Shown: positions 1 to 4,647 of the stretch, piece by piece
Layout: each line of letters starts with the position of its first letter
Numbering within the stretch: position 1 is the first letter of the stretch
From: DATKMG01 sp035541995
GTDB lineage: Bacteria; Acidobacteriota; Terriglobia; Versatilivoradales; Versatilivoraceae
NCBI GenBank assembly: GCA_035541995.1
Contig: DATKMG010000007.1
Coordinates: forward strand, 1 to 5,069
DNA length: 5,069 nucleotides
Direction: 5' to 3'
Made by a program: the position numbers and the translations under genes
The notes under the pieces: generated by a model
Databases searched by the model: none
What the model saw: only the letters and a program-made list of their open reading frames with translations
Told to the model about the DNA's origin: nothing

Positions 1-39
1 GCAATTGGCTCGGCCAAGAACGGCAAATGGAAAATTTAA
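1..39 (+). CDS. Possible 3' end of an upstream gene (13 codons to stop)
   Basis: From the window edge, frame 1 reads AIGSAKNGKWKI and then TAA at 37-39. If real, it is the tail of a plus-strand gene converging on the sigma factor gene, with about 43 bp between the two stops. The other two plus frames also stay open for 19-21 codons, so nothing here proves which frame, if any, is coding. No family can be recognised from so short a piece. Confidence 0.15.
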   Translation, partial: AIGSAKNGKWKI

Positions 40-82
40 TTCCCAGCCTTCTTACCATTAACCACTAGCCGGTCATCCCACG

Positions 83-652
83 TCACCTCTTTTTCATTTC
101 CCTGTAAAGCCAGACCCTGGCCAGCTCCCAATCCCGATGAACCGTCTCGGGCGAGATTCCCAGAGCTTCCCCGGTCTCTTCCTCGGTCATCCCCCCGAAA
201 AAACGCAACTCAACCAGCCGGCACTTTCGCTCGTCAAAGGATGCCAGGCGCGTCAAAGCTTCGTCCAAGGCCAGCAGGTTGATGTCCGGTTCCACCGCCA
301 AGGTACAATTCTCGTCCAAGGAAAGAGGTTCGATCTCCCCTCCACGTTTCTTGCGGTGACGGGAGCGGGCGTAATCAACCAGCACGCGCCGCATCATTTG
401 AGCCGAGAGTGCATAGAAATGGGTCTTATCCCGGGGATGAGCTTCCCGTGTATTGACTAATCGGAGGTAAGCTTCGTTGATGAGGGCCGTAGTCTGCAGC
501 AGGTTTCCCTGCCGTTCCTGGGCCATGTAGTGATGGGCCAGTTGGTGGAGTTCACCGTATACCTGTGGCAGCAGGCGGTCCAGTGCGCCCTTGTCGCCGC
601 GACTCCAGGCCTGAAGTAACTGGGTGATGTTCTCTCTTGAAGGATTGACCAT
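83..652 (-). CDS. ECF-like RNA polymerase sigma factor (TIGR02999/PF07638 type)
   Basis: This 189-residue protein is an alternative sigma factor that would direct core RNA polymerase to a specific promoter set in the cytoplasm. Region 2 spans roughly residues 25-100 and includes the LLQTTALINEAYLRL and MMRRVLVDYARSRHRKKRG segments. Region 4 spans about residues 125-186, with a helix-turn-helix (MTEEETGEALGISPETVHRD) for -35 recognition. The length and these segments match the ECF-like family seen mainly in Acidobacteria and Planctomycetes. The frame stays open to 727, but ATG at 652 is preferred because AGGAGG lies 5 nt before it and the conserved domain begins soon after. The upstream 25 codons (Pro, Gly and Leu rich) look non-coding. 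No anti-sigma factor is visible next to it. Relatives often sit beside Ser/Thr kinase genes, but only 82 bp downstream are visible and no kinase start is seen there. Its target promoters are unknown. Confidence 0.93.
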   Translation of the reverse strand: MVNPSRENITQLLQAWSRGDKGALDRLLPQVYGELHQLAHHYMAQERQGNLLQTTALINEAYLRLVNTREAHPRDKTHFYALSAQMMRRVLVDYARSRHRKKRGGEIEPLSLDENCTLAVEPDINLLALDEALTRLASFDERKCRLVELRFFGGMTEEETGEALGISPETVHRDWELARVWLYREMKKR

Positions 653-657
653 GGAAC

Positions 658-663
658 CCTCCT
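658..663 (-). promoter_or_regulatory. Shine-Dalgarno sequence of the sigma factor gene
   Basis: Read on the minus strand, AGGAGG is followed by GTTCC and ATG at 652. The spacing of 5 nt is near ideal and decides the start codon against the longer in-frame GTG start at 727. Confidence 0.85.
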
Positions 664-726
664 GTCCCAATGGTCCGAGAAGGGAAACCATCCAGAGGGA
701 AGGGGGGATTTCTGGTCGTGGGGACA

Positions 727-767
727 CCTGGCAAAGATTCCACCTTTGTTTCTTGCTACTTGCCAGG
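727..767. repeat. Inverted repeat upstream of the sigma factor gene
   Basis: CCTGGCAA at 727-734 and TTGCCAGG at 760-767 are perfect 8-bp inverted arms 25 bp apart. A second, overlapping dyad, CAAAG (732-736) with CTTTG (744-748), uses part of the left arm, so the two stems are mutually exclusive. The position, 75-115 bp before the sigma start codon, suits an operator or a leader-RNA structure. Function is inferred from position only. Confidence 0.45.
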
Positions 768-1065
768 CATGCTAAATAACCCCCCCCTTGAAAACCCCAG
801 AGGCAGACGCTCCTCTCTGGCGATGGCCGGTCAGAGCTAATGATCTTCCTTACCCAGCAAATCTATCTCGCTGCAAAACTCTGACGGTCTTTTTCTGTAG
901 ATGACGCCTTAACAGGTAGAGGGTGGTACTAGCCAGACGCGTGCCGGTGTCGAGCCCGTCACGGCCTCCGGTGATGACAATATGGTACTTAACCCGACTG
1001 CAAAGGTCAATCTATATCAGGGCCTTACGTCCATAGACTTTGAGAGTTGATTTGGGGAATTTTCA

Positions 1066-1079
1066 TCGCGCCAGCGCGA
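1066..1079. repeat. 14-bp GC palindrome, possible operator
   Basis: TCGCGC-CA-GCGCGA is a perfect dyad with a 2-bp centre, about 127 bp before the HAF gene start. The centre is too short for a good hairpin loop, so a protein-binding site is more plausible than an RNA structure. It could also be chance in GC-rich DNA. Confidence 0.35.
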
Positions 1080-1150
1080 AGCGCCAGAGAGTGATTGAAG
1101 AGATAAAGGCTGAAGGGTAAGGATCAGATTTTGCAGGGCCCGCAAATTCA

Positions 1151-1185
1151 AAAGCTGACAGCTGAAAGCTGACCACTGAACGCTT
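1151..1185 (+). repeat. Degenerate heptanucleotide tandem array
   Basis: Five 7-bp units follow each other: AAAGCTG, ACAGCTG, AAAGCTG, ACCACTG, AACGCTT. The first and third are identical and the array decays toward the gene. It ends 10 bp before the AGGAGG ribosome-binding site of the HAF gene, so it lies in the promoter or 5' leader. Short heptamer repeats of this kind are known as dispersed elements in some bacteria, for example the STRR sequences of cyanobacteria. A relation to those is not implied. Confidence 0.6.
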
Positions 1186-1195
1186 ATTATCACAA

Positions 1196-1201
1196 AGGAG
1201 G
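1196..1201 (+). promoter_or_regulatory. Shine-Dalgarno sequence of the HAF-repeat gene
   Basis: AGGAGG, within AAAGGAGGT, is followed by TTCC and ATG at 1206, a 4-nt gap. It is strong and fixes the start of the exported protein. The layout AGGAGG-(G)TTCC-ATG is nearly the same as that of the sigma gene. Confidence 0.88.
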
Positions 1202-1205
1202 TTCC

Positions 1206-2564
1206 ATGAAAACCTTAATCCGTTGTTTCTGGTTGCTTTTGTGTTTTGGTTTCATTTCCTCAGTCTGGGCGCAGAATCAAGATGCAATGATGCGCCCTGG
1301 CAGACTTCTTTCTCCGCGGCATCGAATGACCACCCTGCTCTCGAAATCAAAGATGACTGCTCAATCTGGAACCTATCTGGCTTTCACAATTGCGTGCGAC
1401 AAGTCTAAAACCTGGGACCTTGGCGTCTATCCTAAGGGCGGAACCTGGGCCCAGTTGAATGGTATTAACGACTTTGGAGTTGCCATGGGATGGGGCGATG
1501 TGCCCATTGAGGGAGGGACAGAAACACGAATGATTGGCATATGCCTTTTTGGTCTTAAAGCTGGACAATGGTTTGATAGCGGTGTCAGCAGCGAAGAAGG
1601 TTGGGCAGGTGAAGCCGGGGGAATAAGTAATACTGGTATTATTGTTGGCAACATTTTGGGTTCAAATGGAAATCCCGAGGCTTACGCCTGGATGCCCAAC
1701 TATGGCGGATTCCAGTTAAGTCCACTTCCGGGCGATGATGCAAGCGGCGCCTGGGCAATTAATCGCATGGGCACGTTTGTTGTGGGCGCAAGCCGTCGGA
1801 TGATACCGAACCCTGCAGATTATCCGAACGGCCCAAACGGCCCGCACGGATGGCTCACCCCGGTGGTCTGGACGCCGAAAGTTATCTGGAACAATGGCCG
1901 ACCAACCGTGAAATGGGAGATCCATGCGCTCCCCATCGACGATTTGGGGACAAAAGGGAAGTTATTCACAGATATCACATTGAATTTATGGGGTGGTTAT
2001 GGTGTAAACGATTTTGGCCAGATCGCCGGGGACGGTTATACATACATCGGCGACAATTGGTATGAGATTGCCGTGGTCTGGAACCCTGCAAATCATAGCA
2101 GGGGCTGGGAAGTCCAACAGCTCCCCATGGCTGATGGCTTTGCGTACAACGAAGCGCTCGCCATCAACAATCGAGGTGAAATTGTGGGTGATGTGTGGGA
2201 ATCGTTAGCTGCTCCTGCTCTCTGGAAGAAGGATTCTGAGGATGGGAATACTTGGAAACTGACGGTCCTCCCTGATCTAAATCAAACCCCTATGTGGGAT
2301 GTTGCCACGGGCATCAATGAGCTGGGTGATATCGTAGGATACTGCCAAGATGCTGATTGGGTGCAGCAAGCTACGCGTTGGAATACCCATGACCTTAGTT
2401 TCGTGACGAGCCTTGGCTTTCCAGGAGACACGAGTTGGGCTGGATTTGGTGGTGTGAATAACCTGGGCATTGCAGTCGGCGTGTACCAGAAAATTGTTTC
2501 CTATGATGATGATGGCAATCCAATTTATAGTGATCCGCAAGCGGTTGCCGTCCGTTTTCGTTAA
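1206..2564 (+). CDS. Secreted HAF-repeat protein, possible seven-bladed propeller
   Basis: The 452-residue product begins with a Sec signal peptide: positive MKTLIR, a hydrophobic core to about residue 19, and likely cleavage after VWA at 20-22. The mature part carries seven copies of the HAF motif (G/A-[IV]-N-x-x-G-x-x-x-G) near residues 86, 139, 184, 266, 319, 369 and 416. These are joined by strands of the form A-x-x-W and W-x-x-x-x-L-P. Repeats are spaced 45-53 residues, except for about 82 residues after the third, where an insertion holds the NGPNGPHG segment (208-215). This matches the 'probable extracellular repeat, HAF family' (TIGR02913), whose biochemical role is unknown. No transmembrane helix, lipobox or sorting signal is seen at the C-terminus, so export to the periplasm or outside is expected. 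Seven repeats suggest a closed beta-propeller. It is read divergently from the sigma gene, and regulation by that sigma factor is only a guess. Confidence 0.88.
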   Translation: MKTLIRCFWLLLCFGFISSVWAQNQDAMMRPGRLLSPRHRMTTLLSKSKMTAQSGTYLAFTIACDKSKTWDLGVYPKGGTWAQLNGINDFGVAMGWGDVPIEGGTETRMIGICLFGLKAGQWFDSGVSSEEGWAGEAGGISNTGIIVGNILGSNGNPEAYAWMPNYGGFQLSPLPGDDASGAWAINRMGTFVVGASRRMIPNPADYPNGPNGPHGWLTPVVWTPKVIWNNGRPTVKWEIHALPIDDLGTKGKLFTDITLNLWGGYGVNDFGQIAGDGYTYIGDNWYEIAVVWNPANHSRGWEVQQLPMADGFAYNEALAINNRGEIVGDVWESLAAPALWKKDSEDGNTWKLTVLPDLNQTPMWDVATGINELGDIVGYCQDADWVQQATRWNTHDLSFVTSLGFPGDTSWAGFGGVNNLGIAVGVYQKIVSYDDDGNPIYSDPQAVAVRFR

Positions 2565-2644
2565 GGGATTGGGAAGGATTGCGGTTTTCGTCTGTCTTAG
2601 GTACTCATGAATGACATAGTCGACGCGCCGCAAGTCCTCTTTGA

Positions 2645-2685
2645 CGGGGCACTGCCGCGACAGCTATGGTTGTGGCGGTGTCCCG
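2645..2685 (+). other. Strand-specific 17-bp RNA hairpin after the HAF gene
   Basis: Bases 2645-2661 pair with 2669-2685 without a gap around a 7-nt loop (AGCTATG). Thirteen pairs are Watson-Crick and four are G-U when read as plus-strand RNA (2649/2681, 2653/2677, 2657/2673, 2659/2671). In minus-strand RNA those four would be A-C mismatches, so the structure favours a plus-strand transcript. It begins 81 nt after the HAF stop codon, so it may protect or end that mRNA. No U-run follows, so it is not a standard intrinsic terminator. Confidence 0.5.
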
Positions 2686-2711
2686 CTGCCGTCGAGGCCC
2701 AATGAGGGTAG

Positions 2712-2732
2712 GGACGGTTCGCCGAACCGTCC
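2712..2732. repeat. 21-bp perfect palindrome
   Basis: GGACGGTTC-GCC-GAACCGTCC gives a 9-bp stem with a 3-nt loop, extendable to 10 bp around one central base. It looks like a dispersed REP-type hairpin rather than a gene signal. It has no T-run on either side. Confidence 0.6.
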
Positions 2733-2773
2733 GCCTGCACACCAATCAATTCAAGGATGCGTGGCCCTCTCTG

Positions 2774-2959
2774 TTAGCTCCGTCAGGAGCGGTCTGTTTG
2801 TAGAATGGGCCATTCCTCTCTAATTTCTTAGCTCCGCTAGGAGCGGCCTGTTCATGGCAAGACCCTATTTGCTTTGGGTATTACAGACCGCTCCTGACGG
2901 AGCTAGACACAATCCGATGCACCCTCCTTCTACAAACAGGTCACTCCTGATGGAGTTGC
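2774..2959. repeat. Cluster of four REP-like palindromic elements
   Basis: Four copies of a roughly 25-32 bp unit are present. Copies 1 (2774-2805) and 2 (2828-2858) read on the plus strand; copies 3 (2881-2905) and 4 (2928-2959) read on the minus strand. The core is a small hairpin, GCTCC-GTCA-GGAGC, followed by GGTCTGTTTGTAGAA. Copies 1 and 3 are identical across TAGCTCCGTCAGG and on through the following CTGT. Copies 1 and 4 share the CTGTTTGTAGAA tail. Copy 2 differs in the loop (GCTA), and copy 4 has a paired change in the stem (ACTCC/GGAGT). The order is nested, plus plus minus minus, as in REP doublets and BIMEs. Small repeats of this look are common between genes. No REP-associated tyrosine transposase is in the window. 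Confidence 0.75.
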
Positions 2960-3015
2960 AGATGATCCTACGATTGCATATCTACAAGCCAGCAGCGGTT
3001 CGTCTCCCGTGCGCC

Positions 3016-3032
3016 GCACCCCGAACGGGTGC
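3016..3032. repeat. Small perfect hairpin
   Basis: GCACCC, loop CGAAC, GGGTGC: a 6-bp stem with a 5-nt loop. It has the same stem and loop lengths as the hairpin at 3062-3078, but a different sequence. Function unknown. Confidence 0.4.
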
Positions 3033-3061
3033 CGGAGTCAATCTGGCCGATGGTCATTCCT

Positions 3062-3078
3062 GCACTCCTGCAGAGTGC
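3062..3078. repeat. Small perfect hairpin
   Basis: GCACTC, loop CTGCA, GAGTGC: a 6-bp stem with a 5-nt loop, 24 bp before the strong 15-bp hairpin at 3102. Its stem starts with GCAC like the one at 3016-3032. Function unknown. Confidence 0.4.
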
Positions 3079-3101
3079 GTGCGTGATCTAATTCAACCAA
3101 A

Positions 3102-3140
3102 CCTGGGGTGAGAGAGCCAAAAACTCTCTCTCACCCCAGG
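3102..3140. repeat. 15-bp perfect stem-loop
   Basis: CCTGGGGTGAGAGAG at 3102-3116 is the exact reverse complement of 3126-3140, with a 9-nt loop (CCAAAAACT). This is one of the two strongest perfect stems in the window. It lies between convergent genes, so it could act as a bidirectional stop for transcription, but no T-run follows either arm. Its right arm directly abuts the MITE-like element that begins at 3141. Confidence 0.7.
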
Positions 3141-3277
3141 CTAGTTTCTGTCGCGAAACGGGCTTTATTGAAAGCTTCACAGGTGAGAGCGCCGGTGGAA
3201 AGCGCGCTCCGCCGCGCGTTCAGTAAAGCGTGCGCGGAGCGCCCGCTCCACCAAGGGCGATTCGCGACAGAAACTAG
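3141..3277. mobile_element. MITE-like palindromic element with 17-bp terminal inverted repeats
   Basis: CTAGTTTCTGTCGCGAA (3141-3157) is repeated exactly in inverted form at 3261-3277, giving a 137-bp unit. Inside, GGTGGA (3194-3199) pairs with TCCACC (3247-3252), GCGCTCCGC (3204-3212) pairs with GCGGAGCGC (3234-3242), and GCTTT/AAAGC (3162-3175) forms a side hairpin. The whole unit can fold into a branched structure. AGGCTA occurs at 3138-3143 and again at 3276-3281 and may be a target duplication, although CTAG at the ends is itself palindromic and blurs the border. There is no coding capacity for a transposase, so any movement would need one supplied elsewhere. Confidence 0.6.
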
Positions 3278-3285
3278 GCTAATGA

Positions 3286-3307
3286 CCTTCACCGCTTCGC
3301 GGTAAGG
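3286..3307 (-). terminator. Terminator-like hairpin after the sugar kinase gene
   Basis: ACCGC-TTC-GCGGT is flanked by CCTT and AAGG, with one unpaired base, giving a 9-bp stem with a 3-nt loop. It lies 43 bp past the kinase stop on the strand that is transcribed. No clear U-run follows, so intrinsic termination is uncertain; a mRNA 3' stabilising role or another dispersed hairpin is as likely. Confidence 0.35.
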
Positions 3308-3349
3308 AGGACGACTCTCACACCTCACGAAGCAACCCGTGCGACTTCA

Positions 3350-4288
3350 TCATGACGACATCCGTGCCATAACTTCGGATCGCCGAGGTGACCCTTCCAT
3401 GGGCCCCATGCGAGTCACTGAGAGCGCACCTGCGATGTTGGCAAAGCGGGCAATGCGAGGCAAATCCCAGCCCTCCAGCAAACCGACGACAAAAGCGCCG
3501 CCGTAGCAGTCGCCGGCGCCGGTCGGGTCAATCTCGGTTACTGAGAGAGATGGGACCTCAATCCTTTGCTTGGGTGTGAAGACCACCGAGCCCTGTGACC
3601 CGCGCTTCAGCGCCACAATTGAAATGCCGCGCGCAAGAAGAGAGTGGCAAGCCGCGGTTTCATCAACGTCGCCCGTCAACATGGCGGCTTCCGAACTACT
3701 GGGTAGCAAAAGGTCGCAGAATTCGAGCACAGGCTCAACAATTTCACGGACGCAACTTGCCCCCAAAAGTTCAGGCCGGATATTGGGATCAAAACTCACG
3801 CGCCCTCCCTTTTTCTTGATGAGCTTCACAGCCTTGTAGCAGGCCTGGCGGGCGCTTTCGCTGATCGACAGAACTGAACCCGTGATGTGAAGGAAGTCTG
3901 CCGTTACGATATATTCCGGCCTGACGTCCTCCGGCCCCAGAAGAGCCGCGGCCGATTGGGGAAGATGGAACAGGAAATTCCGGCTGCCGTCGTCGTTGTA
4001 GGCGACAAAGGCGATGCCGGTTGTGTAGCCGGGTACCTGGCGGACATAAGCCGTGTCGACATTGTCTTCGCGCAAACGAGTGACCACGCATTCACCAAAA
4101 GCATCCAACCCGACTACGCCTATGCACCCGGTGGACCCTCCCAATCGAGCGGCTGCGTCTATGAAGATGGCCCCCGCTCCGCTGGGGAAGGGTCCCACAA
4201 AGTCGGCGTTCCGCGAAAGCGGTTGATTCAATTCCTTTCGCATGACCTCGACCAGGGGATCGGCCAAAACTAAGATTCTGGGTGACAT
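3350..4288 (-). CDS. PfkB-family sugar kinase, tagatose kinase-like
   Basis: This 312-residue cytoplasmic kinase would phosphorylate a sugar or sugar acid with ATP. The length is typical of the ribokinase/PfkB family. The substrate-side motif is GPFPSGAGAIFIDAAARLG (residues 32-50), then GCIGVVGLDAFGE (54-66), FDPNIRPE (166-173), LLPSSSEAAMLTG (194-206), LKRGSQGSVVF (227-237) and the ATP/anion-hole signature DPTGAGDCYGGAF (254-266), with D260 as the expected catalytic base. The GPxPSGAxAIFID form, rather than the common GG-x-N motif, recalls tagatose-kinase-like members; the true substrate cannot be fixed from sequence alone (2-keto-3-deoxygluconate or a ketose are alternatives). ATG at 4288 has GGGAGG 4 nt upstream. 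It lies downstream of, and on the same strand as, a Gfo/Idh/MocA-type dehydrogenase, which fits a sugar catabolic locus, but 359 bp of repeat-rich DNA separates them. Confidence 0.9.
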   Translation of the reverse strand: MSPRILVLADPLVEVMRKELNQPLSRNADFVGPFPSGAGAIFIDAAARLGGSTGCIGVVGLDAFGECVVTRLREDNVDTAYVRQVPGYTTGIAFVAYNDDGSRNFLFHLPQSAAALLGPEDVRPEYIVTADFLHITGSVLSISESARQACYKAVKLIKKKGGRVSFDPNIRPELLGASCVREIVEPVLEFCDLLLPSSSEAAMLTGDVDETAACHSLLARGISIVALKRGSQGSVVFTPKQRIEVPSLSVTEIDPTGAGDCYGGAFVVGLLEGWDLPRIARFANIAGALSVTRMGPMEGSPRRSEVMARMSS

Positions 4289-4292
4289 GAGA

Positions 4293-4298
4293 CCTCCC
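4293..4298 (-). promoter_or_regulatory. Shine-Dalgarno sequence of the sugar kinase gene
   Basis: GGGAGG followed by TCTC and ATG on the minus strand. It supports the 4288 start, which also places the first PfkB beta strand (RILVLAD) at the N-terminus as in the family. Confidence 0.75.
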
Positions 4299-4431
4299 GT
4301 TCACTCCCGACTAGTCTCCAGTGGGGCTTCGCGGTCGGGGGAATACTATCTAGCAGCAAGCTGGTCATATTCTTGCCGACCTTATTGTCCATTGGCTGCT
4401 GGAACACCTGCTACTCATATGTGGTCAAAGC

Positions 4432-4461
4432 CCACGACAAACCAAAAGCGACTTGTCGTGG
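4432..4461. repeat. 9-bp perfect stem-loop
   Basis: CCACGACAA (4432-4440) and TTGTCGTGG (4453-4461) enclose a 12-nt A-rich loop. It lies in the spacer upstream of the kinase gene. It could be part of the adjacent palindromic element or an independent leader structure. Confidence 0.5.
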
Positions 4462-4474
4462 CTACCAAAACCCG

Positions 4475-4530
4475 CATTTTCATAAGAGTGCCCCATGACC
4501 TTTTTTAGGTCACCACGACGTATGAAAATG
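4475..4530. repeat. 56-bp palindromic unit with internal T-loop hairpin
   Basis: CATTTTCATA (4475-4484) and its inverse TATGAAAATG (4521-4530) bound the unit. Inside, TGACCT-TTTTT-AGGTCA (4496-4512) forms a perfect 6-bp hairpin with a five-T loop. The outer 10-mer recurs at 4628-4637, linking this unit to the next one. Confidence 0.55.
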
Positions 4531-4637
4531 GCGGTCTTGCGGGGAGCGTGGGAGCCGATCTCCGAGCGGCGACGAGTTTGACCGGGGCTAGCGCCGCGAC
4601 GGAGCGCGGCGGCCACCTTGGAGCCTACATTTTCATA
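4521..4637. repeat. 117-bp palindromic element, MITE-like
   Basis: TATGAAAATG (4521-4530) and CATTTTCATA (4628-4637) are 10-bp terminal inverted repeats. The interior contains an imperfect stem: CTCCG-A-GCGGCG (4560-4571) pairs with CGCCGC-GA-CGGAG (4592-4604). The left terminus is shared with the 56-bp unit before it. The element ends 10 bp from the oxidoreductase stop codon (4648-4650). There is no transposase; it looks like a dispersed non-autonomous repeat. Confidence 0.5.
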
Positions 4638-4647
4638 GAAGCCGCGC

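Larger units (their letters stand above)
653..1205. other. Divergent intergenic region between sigma factor and HAF protein genes
   Basis: This 553-bp stretch lies between two divergently transcribed genes and should contain both promoters. It holds a CCTGGCAA/TTGCCAGG dyad (727-767), a run of eight C (780-787), a protein-like minus-strand open frame without a standard start (850-1011), a 14-bp GC palindrome (1066-1079), a small TTTGC/GCAAA dyad around GGGCCC (1130-1146) and a heptamer array (1151-1185). I could not assign a convincing -35/-10 pair to either gene. The organism may use promoter types I cannot read by eye. Confidence 0.7.
2565..3349. other. 785-bp palindrome-rich intergenic region
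   Basis: This lies between the convergent stops of the HAF gene and the sugar kinase gene. Short open frames exist in it (such as 2641-2823, 2854-3111, and 3108-3305 overlapped by 3131-3328 on the other strand), but they run straight through palindromes, lack good ribosome-binding sites and show no protein family. I read the region as non-coding. It contains at least nine palindromic structures, listed separately. The first 80 bp (2565-2644) show nothing I recognise. Confidence 0.75.
4289..4647. other. 359-bp repeat-rich spacer between oxidoreductase and kinase genes
   Basis: Both flanking genes run on the minus strand. The half nearer the kinase (4289-4431) has only a weak GGTCGG/CCGACC dyad (4333-4338, 4376-4381) and no promoter I can defend. 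The other half (4432-4637) is filled by inverted repeats, listed separately. A minus-strand open frame (4425-4871) crosses these palindromes and then overlaps the oxidoreductase in another frame; I judge it spurious. Confidence 0.65.

Noticed and set aside
1..58. Minus-strand open frame from an ATG at 58 to the left edge, as a possible gene after the sigma factor
   Set aside because: There is no ribosome-binding site, only 19 codons are visible, and they do not resemble the start of the Ser/Thr kinases that often follow this sigma family.
653..727. Longer 214-codon version of the sigma factor starting with GTG at 727
   Set aside because: The 25 extra residues are Pro/Gly/Leu rich and unlike the family N-terminus, while ATG at 652 has a near-ideal AGGAGG at the right distance.
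1162..1190. CTGAAA - 17 bp - TATTAT as a sigma-70 promoter for the HAF gene
   Set aside because: The start site would fall inside the Shine-Dalgarno sequence at 1196-1201, leaving no usable leader; the -35 match also comes from the heptamer array.
2277..2633. 118-codon minus-strand open frame across the end of the HAF gene
   Set aside because: It is antisense to the HAF-repeat coding region for most of its length and has no ribosome-binding site or family resemblance.
2774..2959. CRISPR array, considered because four similar short repeats occur within 190 bp
   Set aside because: The units are in both orientations, unevenly spaced and divergent, and no cas gene is present; they fit REP-like palindromes.
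2854..3111. 85-codon plus-strand open frame
   Set aside because: It runs through REP-like copies 3 and 4 and two small hairpins, lacks a ribosome-binding site and resembles no family.
3108..3328. Overlapping plus and minus open frames of 65 codons each (3108-3305 and 3131-3328)
   Set aside because: Both are translations of the palindromic 3141-3277 element; their similar peptides (LVSVA, RFATET) arise from the inverted repeats, not from coding selection.
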